11,280 nucleotides of DNA, from contig CALWXY010000155.1 of the NCBI GenBank assembly GCA_944385595.1, positions 1 through 11,280 on the forward strand, read 5' to 3'. The position numbers and the translations under genes are program-made. This stretch comes from an uncultured Oscillospiraceae bacterium (lineage in GTDB: Bacteria; Bacillota; Clostridia; Oscillospirales; Oscillospiraceae). Shown in pieces: positions 6,554-11,280 of the stretch. The notes under the pieces are model-generated. The model was not told the origin of the DNA. It ran no database searches and worked only from the letters and a program-made list of their open reading frames with translations. Numbering within the stretch: the first letter of the stretch is position 1; each line of letters opens with the position of its first letter.

Positions 6554-6611
6554 TCAAGCGAAATCTTCATTTCGCTTGAGTGAGTCAATCAGAGCGAAAC
6601 ACTGTTTCGCT
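6554..6611 (+). repeat. Two related hairpins in the Gly-Cys spacer
   Basis: The first is TCAAGCGAAAT-CTTC-ATTTCGCTTGA (6554-6579), a perfect 11-bp stem. The second is AGCGAAAC-ACT-GTTTCGCT (6593-6611), a perfect 8-bp stem followed by TGATTTTAT. Both share the word TTTCGCTTGA on their right arm (6570-6579, 6605-6614), so one may be a duplicate of the other. Confidence 0.75.
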
Positions 6612-6651
6612 TGATTTTATATAGCCGCGGGCGCGTCCCGCCGGCAGATGC

Positions 6652-6726
6652 GGCGCCATAGCCAAGTGGTAAGGCAGGGGACTGCAAATCCCCGACTCCC
6701 CGGTTCAAATCCGGGTGGCGCCTCCA
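6652..6726 (+). tRNA. tRNA-Cys (anticodon GCA)
   Basis: A complete 75-nt cloverleaf with encoded CCA. The acceptor is GGCGCCA with TGGCGCC, and the D-arm pairing is GCC/GGC. The anticodon stem is GGGGA/TCCCC around CTGCAAA, and the T stem CCCGG/CCGGG with loop TTCAAAT. It is the last tRNA of the cluster. Confidence 0.97.
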
Positions 6727-6730
6727 GCGT

Positions 6731-6766
6731 CGGAGCAAGCGACATATCGCTTGCTCCGATTTTTTT
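6731..6766 (+). terminator. Intrinsic terminator of the tRNA cluster
   Basis: CGGAGCAAGCGA (6731-6742) and TCGCTTGCTCCG (6747-6758) form a perfect 12-bp stem with loop CATA, then A and a run of seven T (6760-6766), five bases after tRNA-Cys. The right arm plus T run can also pair with 6769-6780, an alternative fold described in the findings. Confidence 0.9.
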
Positions 6767-6805
6767 GCAAAAATCGGAGCGCGCTCATTCTGCTGCTCCT
6801 CCTTT

Positions 6806-6840
6806 CCAAATCGCAACCGCTGCGCTGGGTTGCGATTTGG
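6806..6840. repeat. Perfect 13-bp inverted repeat
   Basis: CCAAATCGCAACC (6806-6818) and GGTTGCGATTTGG (6828-6840) are exact inverted repeats around a 9-nt loop. No T run follows, so it is not an obvious terminator. It sits between two terminator-like hairpins in a gene-free stretch. Confidence 0.8.
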
Positions 6841-6854
6841 CGACGAGGGAACTT

Positions 6855-6885
6855 GCCAAGTTTCTCACGAAACTTGGCGGTTTTT
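6855..6885 (+). terminator. Second terminator-like hairpin after the tRNA cluster
   Basis: GCCAAGTTTC (6855-6864) and GAAACTTGGC (6869-6878) form a perfect 10-bp stem with loop TCAC, followed by GG and five T. It may back up the terminator at 6731-6766 or be part of a repeated element. Confidence 0.7.
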
Positions 6886-6890
6886 CCTTT

Positions 6891-6918
6891 TTCACTATTC
6901 ACTATTCACTCTTCACTA
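6891..6918 (+). repeat. Four tandem 7-bp repeats (TTCACTA)
   Basis: Three exact TTCACTA units and one TTCACTC unit lie head to tail. They directly follow the hairpin series at 6731-6885 and precede the SLH-gene promoter. From the terminator to the SLH start (6767-7109) no protein gene is supported; the stretch holds only hairpins, these repeats, a promoter and a leader. Confidence 0.9.
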
Positions 6919-6975
6919 AACCCCCGATATTATGTCACCTTTTGTTACGGTTATGTTACAATGGGGGCGGCGAGA

Positions 6976-7004
6976 TTGACGGGGGCGGGAGGGCGTGGTA
7001 TGAT
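6976..7004 (+). promoter_or_regulatory. Promoter of the SLH protein gene
   Basis: TTGACG (6976-6981) and TATGAT (6999-7004) are 17 bp apart, each one base from consensus. The predicted start is near 7011, giving a leader of about 100 nt. The leader holds two weak 5-bp hairpins (7020-7043 and 7057-7079) and a strong ribosome binding site, AAGGAGGA (7093-7100). Confidence 0.8.
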
Positions 7005-7109
7005 ACGGACGTAATGTAGAAGGGTGACTATCGACAAGCCCTTTTACAGCAGAAATGCCCGTTTGTTTCATGTGCGGGCGAAAAATCTCTATAAGGAGGA
7101 AGAAATCAC

Positions 7110-9614
7110 ATGAAAAGAACTCTCGCACTTGTGCTTGCTCTTGTCATGGCGATCGGCCTGATGGCTTTCCCCGTCTCCGCCGACTTCACCGATGACACTG
7201 AGATCAAGTACGCCGAGGCTGTCGACGTCATGTCCGCTATTGGCGTCATCAACGGCTTCGAGGACGGTTCCTTCGATCCCGATGGATACCTCACCCGTGA
7301 GCAGGCCGCCAAGGTCGTCGCTTACCTGATGCTCGGCGCGAAGGATGCCGACGCTCTGGGCGCTGTCAGCGCTCCGTTCGACGATGTCGCCGCCAACCGT
7401 TGGTCCGCCGGCTACATAGCCTACTGCGTCAACGAGGGCATCATCAACGGCCGCTCCGAGACCACCTTCGATCCCACCGGCAACGTCACCGGCTATGAGT
7501 TTGCCAAGCTGATGCTCGGCTGCCTGGGCTACAGCGTCTCCATCGAGAAGTACACCGGCGCTCAGTGGAACATCAACGTCGCCAAGACCGCTCTGACCAT
7601 CGGCCTGTTCGATGGCAACAAGGGCGCCAACTACAACGTCGCTCTGACCCGTGAGGAGGCCGCTCTCTACGCCTTCAACATGCTGCAGGCTGACCTGGTC
7701 GACTATGACAACCGCGGCACCGTCATCGAGCTGCCCGGCGGCGGCGCCATCAGCACCGGCGCTTCCAAGGCTGAGCCTGTCACCACCACCTCCAAGTCCG
7801 ACACCATCAAGGACGATGAGACCGATGCTGGCATCTACACCGTTCAGTTTGCTGAGCGCTACTTCGAGGATCTTGTTAAGAACGCTGGCGAGCCTGACGA
7901 TTTCCAGCGTCCTTCCACCAAGTGGGTCTATGACAAGGACACTGTCGGCACCTACTCCGACGAGCCTGAGTACACCTACACTGTCGCTACCAAGGGCAGC
8001 TCTATCTACTCCGACCTGGGCAAGCCCAGCGATGCCGACTTCTCTTATGTTGTTGACGGCAAGGATTACACCGAAGACACCATAAAGAATCTTTATACCG
8101 ACTTCGTTATCACTTCCGGCACCACCGGCGAGAAGAAGATTGGCGGCAACGGCACTCTGATTGAGGTCTATGATGTTACCGCTGATGGTGCTACCACTGA
8201 TACCTACAGAGTTGTTGTTATCAACACCTATGTTGGTACTATCACCTCTTGGAACGAGGCTGACGAGGATAAGGATGAGGAAGAGTCTGTTGACATTGCT
8301 ACCATGACTGTTGACCCGACCGATGTTACCGGCGGCGCCAAAATCGATTACAATTTCGAGACCACCAAATTCACCGAGGATGACGCTGATGACGAGACTG
8401 TCGTTCTCTACACCGCCGCTTGGGATGAGGACGATGCCACCTACTACATCAAGAGCGTTGATGCTGCTGAGTCTGTCACCGCTGCTGTGACCAAGACCAC
8501 CGGCGACTCCAGCTTCGTTGCTGGCGGCGAGACCTACAAGTACAGCGCTCAGAAAGACGGCACCATCAAGTATGACGAGGATGCCGACGACGCTATCATC
8601 TACCTCGACAACTATGGCTATGCCATCTATGTTGACTTCGAGGGCAATGATTCCGATGACTACGCCTATGTTCTCGATATTGCTAAGGATTCCGGCGATA
8701 TCTGGGATACCGAAGGCACCATGTATGCCAAGATGATTCTTGCTTCTGGCGAGATTGTCATTGCCGAGATTGACAATGAAGGCGAAGAGACCAATCTTGA
8801 GAAGGCATTTGAGACCCATGTTGTCACCTATGATGTTGACAAGGACGGCGTCTACACCCTGACTGATGCCAACTCTAAGGGCGCTACCGGCGGCAACATC
8901 AACTTCAAGGTCACCGCTGGTTCTTCCAAGATTACTGCCACCTCCGGCGCTGGTTCTGAGACCTTCTATGCCAACGCTAAGACCATCTTCATCGTCGCCG
9001 AGTATGATGATGACGAGGCTACCAAGTACGACAAGTGGGATGTCAGCGTCTACACCGGTATTGCTAACGTTCCCTCTATAGATGGTGCTTATCGTTATCG
9101 TGCACATCTCGATGGCAATGTTGCTGACATCGTCTTCATCGAGGCTCCCGACAACGCCGCTTCTTCCGAGGATTACGTCTTTGTCGCCTACGATGCCGAT
9201 GCTAAGAAGGATGTTATCTCTTCCTCTGATGGTGATTATATAACTGTTAACGCCGTCGTTAACGGTGAGATTACCACCCTCAACATCGAGTACAACTCCG
9301 ATGCTTACAAGGATTACACCAAGAACATCATCTGCGAGAAGATTAGCTACACCAGCGATGACTTCGTCAAGGCTCTTACCGGTACTGTTGATTACACCTA
9401 CACCGGCGCAAGTGCCAAGATTGAGGATGGCGTTATCAAGGTTGGCAACGCCTACTACTCTGTTGGTGACGACTGCGACGTCTTCATAGTTGAGGATGGC
9501 GACATCACTGCTGGCGCTCAGTCCAGTGTCAAGAACACTGACGACCAGTCCGACAGCGTTACCGTCATCTGCGACGAGGACGACATCGTCTCCGCTATCT
9601 TCATCAAGCGCTAA
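7110..9614 (+). CDS. Secreted SLH-domain surface protein (probable S-layer or envelope protein)
   Basis: An 834-residue exported protein. Residues 1-24 form a Sec signal peptide (MKRTLALVLA, a hydrophobic core, then PVSA before Asp25). The first SLH repeat spans about 25-76 and carries GVINGFEDGSFDPDGYLTRE. The second spans about 89-137, with EGIINGRSETTFDPTGNVTG. A third, divergent repeat (about 141-192) ends TREEAALYAFNML. SLH repeats normally hold proteins to a pyruvylated wall polymer. Residues about 210-834 are acidic, rich in Asp, Thr, Val and Tyr and poor in Cys and Arg; no domain is recognised. The strong promoter, leader, RBS and own terminator indicate a single-gene unit made in quantity. 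Codons differ from neighbours, with many GCT, GTT and ACC where others use GCG and GTG, as in highly expressed genes. It could be the main S-layer subunit or one of several SLH proteins. Confidence 0.93.
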   Translation: MKRTLALVLALVMAIGLMAFPVSADFTDDTEIKYAEAVDVMSAIGVINGFEDGSFDPDGYLTREQAAKVVAYLMLGAKDADALGAVSAPFDDVAANRWSAGYIAYCVNEGIINGRSETTFDPTGNVTGYEFAKLMLGCLGYSVSIEKYTGAQWNINVAKTALTIGLFDGNKGANYNVALTREEAALYAFNMLQADLVDYDNRGTVIELPGGGAISTGASKAEPVTTTSKSDTIKDDETDAGIYTVQFAERYFEDLVKNAGEPDDFQRPSTKWVYDKDTVGTYSDEPEYTYTVATKGSSIYSDLGKPSDADFSYVVDGKDYTEDTIKNLYTDFVITSGTTGEKKIGGNGTLIEVYDVTADGATTDTYRVVVINTYVGTITSWNEADEDKDEEESVDIATMTVDPTDVTGGAKIDYNFETTKFTEDDADDETVVLYTAAWDEDDATYYIKSVDAAESVTAAVTKTTGDSSFVAGGETYKYSAQKDGTIKYDEDADDAIIYLDNYGYAIYVDFEGNDSDDYAYVLDIAKDSGDIWDTEGTMYAKMILASGEIVIAEIDNEGEETNLEKAFETHVVTYDVDKDGVYTLTDANSKGATGGNINFKVTAGSSKITATSGAGSETFYANAKTIFIVAEYDDDEATKYDKWDVSVYTGIANVPSIDGAYRYRAHLDGNVADIVFIEAPDNAASSEDYVFVAYDADAKKDVISSSDGDYITVNAVVNGEITTLNIEYNSDAYKDYTKNIICEKISYTSDDFVKALTGTVDYTYTGASAKIEDGVIKVGNAYYSVGDDCDVFIVEDGDITAGAQSSVKNTDDQSDSVTVICDEDDIVSAIFIKR

Positions 9615-9633
9615 GTAAGCTAACCCTTACTTA
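9612..9633 (+). repeat. Hairpin overlapping the SLH gene stop codon
   Basis: TAAGTAAG (9612-9619, starting with the stop codon) and CTTACTTA (9626-9633) form a perfect 8-bp stem with a 6-nt loop. There is no T run. It might protect the 3' end of the messenger, which is inference. Confidence 0.6.
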
Positions 9634-9649
9634 ATCGCACAAACCCCAA

Positions 9650-9679
9650 GGGAGGGAGCTTCGGCTCCCTCTCTTTTTT
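9650..9679 (+). terminator. Terminator of the SLH protein gene
   Basis: The stem GGGAGGGAGC with GCTCCCTCTC (ten pairs, one G-U) is closed by a stable TTCG tetraloop (9660-9663) and followed by six T (9674-9679). It lies 36 bp after the stop codon. Confidence 0.93.
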
Positions 9680-9697
9680 ACATCCGCGCACAGCAAA

Positions 9698-9724
9698 GCG
9701 CCGACGCCCGCAGGGCGTCGGCGC
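9698..9724. repeat. Perfect 12-bp GC-rich inverted repeat
   Basis: GCGCCGACGCCC (9698-9709) and GGGCGTCGGCGC (9713-9724) are exact inverted repeats around GCA. The repeat lies between the two terminators of convergent genes and has no T run of its own. Confidence 0.75.
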
Positions 9725-9727
9725 GCG

Positions 9728-9762
9728 GCAAAAAGCCGCCGCCCAGACCGGGCGGCGGCTTT
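9728..9762. terminator. Bidirectional terminator between SLH and glycosyltransferase genes
   Basis: AAAAAGCCGCCGCCC (9728-9742) and GGGCGGCGGCTTTTT (9748-9762) form a perfect 15-bp stem with loop AGACC and five T on either strand. It ends four bases before the glycosyltransferase stop codon and so serves mainly that minus-strand gene. Confidence 0.93.
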
Positions 9763-9765
9763 TTC

Positions 9766-10695
9766 CTATTCAACTATAGTCTCTATAAAATACCTCGGGC
9801 GCTGCTTGCTCTCTATATAGGTCTTGCCGACGTACTGCCCCACAAGCCCCAGGCCGAACAGATTCAGCCCGGAGAAAAACGCCATCGCGCACAGTATAGC
9901 CCCCGCCGCCTCAAGCTCGTCCGCAATCGCAAGTATCAAAAGCGCCAGCACGCCCAGCGCAGAGAGCGCCGCGCCGAACCACATCATCAGCGTGATAGGC
10001 CGCGCCGTCAGCGACGATATGCCCTCCCAGGCAAAGGCGAGCATCTTTTTAAGCGGGTACTTGCTCTCGCCCGCCACGCGCTCCCCGCGCTCGTATTTCA
10101 CTATCGCGCTCCTGTAGCCAAGCATCGGGATTATCCCGCGCAGGAACGTATTCGTCTCCCGGTACTCGCTCAGCGCCTCGAGCGCCCGCCGCGACAGCAG
10201 GCGATAATCCGCGTGGTCGTAAACCAGCTCGCCGCCCATGGCGTTGATCAGCTTATAAAAGCCCTGCGCCGTCGAGCGCTTGAACGCCGTGTCCGTAGAG
10301 CGCGCCGAGCGCACTCCGTACACCACGTCGCAGCCCTCGCTGTAGCGCTCGAGCATCTCGTCCACCGCGTCGACGTCGTCCTGCAGATCCGCGTCCATAG
10401 ACACGGCGCAGTCGCAGCGCGGCATCGCCGTCATCAGCCCCGCGAGCAGCGCGTTCTGATGCCCGCGGTTGCGGCTCAGCTTCGCCCCGATGAAGCGCCC
10501 GTCGCGCTCGTGCAGCTCCGTGATGATCCGCCACGTCGCGTCGCGGCTGCCGTCGTCCACGAACAGCACCCGGCTCTCCGCCGAGACCGCGCCCCGCGCC
10601 GCGAGCGAATCCAGCTTCTCGCCCAGCCGCCGCGCCGTGATCGGGAGCATTTCCTCCTCGTTGTAGCACGGCACCACTATATACAGCTTTGTCAT
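9766..10695 (-). CDS. Family-2 glycosyltransferase with two C-terminal membrane segments
   Basis: A 309-residue membrane glycosyltransferase of the GtrB/dolichol-phosphate-sugar-synthase type, expected to transfer a sugar from a nucleotide donor to a polyprenyl phosphate at the inner face of the membrane. PCYNEEE (9-15) begins the GT-A fold, DDGS (47-50) binds the nucleotide, and the metal-binding DxD is DADLQD (101-106). The segment RVAGESKYPLKKM (206-218) is typical of this group. Membrane segments lie at about 232-257 and 264-288, and RPRY (299-302) closes the protein. A longer frame begins at 10749, but the promoter's -10 and most of its spacer lie within those first codons. The ATG at 10695 also has AAAGGCGG just upstream, so it is preferred. 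The sugar and the target polymer are unknown. Confidence 0.9.
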   Translation of the reverse strand: MTKLYIVVPCYNEEEMLPITARRLGEKLDSLAARGAVSAESRVLFVDDGSRDATWRIITELHERDGRFIGAKLSRNRGHQNALLAGLMTAMPRCDCAVSMDADLQDDVDAVDEMLERYSEGCDVVYGVRSARSTDTAFKRSTAQGFYKLINAMGGELVYDHADYRLLSRRALEALSEYRETNTFLRGIIPMLGYRSAIVKYERGERVAGESKYPLKKMLAFAWEGISSLTARPITLMMWFGAALSALGVLALLILAIADELEAAGAILCAMAFFSGLNLFGLGLVGQYVGKTYIESKQRPRYFIETIVE

Positions 10696-10725
10696 ACAAA
10701 ACCGCCTTTCGTCTTTTGTCACTTT

Positions 10726-10754
10726 ATTATAATCTACCATTTCCCGCATTGCAA
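10726..10754 (-). promoter_or_regulatory. Promoter of the glycosyltransferase gene
   Basis: On the minus strand, TTGCAA (10749-10754) and a perfect TATAAT (10726-10731) are 17 bp apart. The predicted start is near 10719, 24 nt before the chosen ATG. A 10-bp palindrome, CGGACGTCCG (10762-10771), lies 7 bp upstream of the -35 and could be an operator. Confidence 0.8.
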
Positions 10755-10844
10755 TAACATCCGGACGTCCGTGTCATCAGAGTCGAATCACCCCAAAAAG
10801 TTTGAATTTTCGCCGGTTTTGAGGCAAAAATCGCAATTTTTCGC

Positions 10845-10873
10845 TTGAAAAATGGGCATAATGGGACTAAAAT
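10845..10873 (+). promoter_or_regulatory. Promoter of trmL
   Basis: TTGAAA (10845-10850) and TAAAAT (10868-10873) are 17 bp apart. The predicted start is near 10880, about 29 nt before the GTG start. This argues against an in-frame ATG at 10861, which would lie upstream of the transcript start. Confidence 0.65.
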
Positions 10874-10908
10874 ATAGGCATAAGCTTTTTCGATCGGAGC
10901 GCTCTGTT

Positions 10909-11280
10909 GTGATTGATATTGTCCTCGTCGAGCCGGAGATCCCCCAGAACTGCGGCAACATCGCCCGCACCTGCGCCGCCACCGGCGCGCGCCTCCACCT
11001 GATCGAGCCGCTCGGCTTCGATATCTCCGACCGCGCCGTCAAACGCGCCGGGCTGGACTACTGGCATCTTGTCGAAGTCTCCGTCTACCCCTGCTTCGAC
11101 GCCTTCGTCGACCGCCACGGCGACAACGGCATCTGGCTCGCAACCACCAAGGCCCCGCAATCCTATGCCGACGCCGACTTCTCCGGCGACGTCAAGCTCG
11201 TCTTCGGCAAGGAGACCGCCGGACTTCCCGCCGCGCTCCGTGAGAAATACCGCGACCGCTGCATCCGCATCCCCATCCGC
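10909..11280 (+). CDS. trmL: tRNA (cytidine/uridine-34 2'-O)-methyltransferase, N-terminal part (runs off right edge)
   Basis: The first 124 codons of a TrmL-type SPOUT methyltransferase. The family methylates the ribose 2'-hydroxyl of wobble base 34 in certain leucine tRNAs, using SAM, as a cytosolic homodimer. The start region, IDIVLVEPEIPQNCGNIART, is the family signature, and GKETAGLP (100-107) is the conserved SAM-knot motif. Known TrmL proteins are about 155-160 residues, so roughly 30-40 are missing here. The GTG at 10909 is chosen because GGAG (10896-10899) precedes it at good spacing and the family begins directly with this strand. The in-frame ATG at 10861 would add 16 unmatched residues and lacks a ribosome binding site. 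Confidence 0.93.
   Translation, partial: MIDIVLVEPEIPQNCGNIARTCAATGARLHLIEPLGFDISDRAVKRAGLDYWHLVEVSVYPCFDAFVDRHGDNGIWLATTKAPQSYADADFSGDVKLVFGKETAGLPAALREKYRDRCIRIPIR

Noticed and set aside
6715..7014. Open frames after tRNA-Cys, including peptides ending in FTIHYSLFT or FTIHSSL
   Set aside because: They are translations of inverted and tandem repeats, with no ribosome binding site or domain.
7089..9107. 672-residue open frame on the minus strand opposite the SLH gene
   Set aside because: The SLH gene avoids TTA, CTA and TCA codons, which removes stops from the opposite frame. The predicted protein is repetitive Gly/Val/Asp sequence without a ribosome binding site or family match.
10696..10749. 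Longer start for the glycosyltransferase, adding 18 residues
   Set aside because: The promoter -10, its spacer and the first base of the -35 lie in this stretch, and the family begins at the later methionine with a ribosome binding site.
10213..10848. 211-residue plus-strand frame opposite the glycosyltransferase
   Set aside because: It overlaps a certain gene, and its Arg/Ala/His-rich translation is typical of an antisense shadow.
10861..10908. Upstream in-frame ATG for trmL
   Set aside because: It lies at or before the predicted transcript start, has no ribosome binding site, and adds residues absent from the family.

Overview
The window looks like chromosomal DNA of a GC-rich, gut-type member of the Clostridia (Bacillota), most likely from the Oscillospiraceae or a close relative. 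This is inferred from strong AGGAGG-type ribosome binding sites, sigma-A-like promoters with 17-bp spacers, a TrpR-like YerC protein, Hsp33, an SLH-domain surface protein, CCA-encoding tRNA genes and strong use of GC-ending codons. No species is claimed. Most of it is housekeeping DNA. No CRISPR array, transposase, integrase, toxin-antitoxin pair or defence operon was seen.

Layout, left to right. At 1-244 is the 3' end of a shikimate kinase gene. At 327-1085 is a membrane-anchored DUF4230-type protein, ending at a perfect palindrome (1091-1122) that can terminate transcription from both sides. On the minus strand, transcribed leftward from a promoter near 3887, lie purA (adenylosuccinate synthetase), a short NfeD protein and an SPFH/stomatin protein, closely spaced and probably one operon. 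Divergent from purA on the plus strand is an overlapping three-gene unit: yerC, a SAM-dependent methyltransferase and hslO (Hsp33). A perfect-consensus promoter (5919-5947) then drives five tRNA genes: Val(TAC), Asp(GTC), Phe(GAA), Gly(GCC) and Cys(GCA).

The tRNA cluster is the least ordinary stretch. The 3' end of tRNA-Phe is exactly repeated 115 bp downstream as a 25-bp fragment. The Phe-Gly and Gly-Cys spacers fold into long nested hairpins. The cluster is followed by a series of perfect inverted repeats, two of them terminator-like, and a 4 x 7-bp tandem repeat. No protein gene is supported between 5900 and 7109.

At 7110-9614 is a large secreted SLH-domain protein with its own promoter, a roughly 100-nt leader and its own terminator. 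Its codon use, unlike that of its neighbours, suggests high expression. A bidirectional terminator (9728-9762) separates it from a convergent family-2 membrane glycosyltransferase (9766-10695, minus). Divergent from that is the 5' part of trmL (tRNA 2'-O-methyltransferase), which runs off the right edge.

The genes do not form one pathway. The coherent units are purA-nfeD-SPFH (nucleotide synthesis joined to a membrane-microdomain pair), yerC-methyltransferase-hslO (translationally coupled), the tRNA cluster, and single-gene surface and cell-envelope transcription units.
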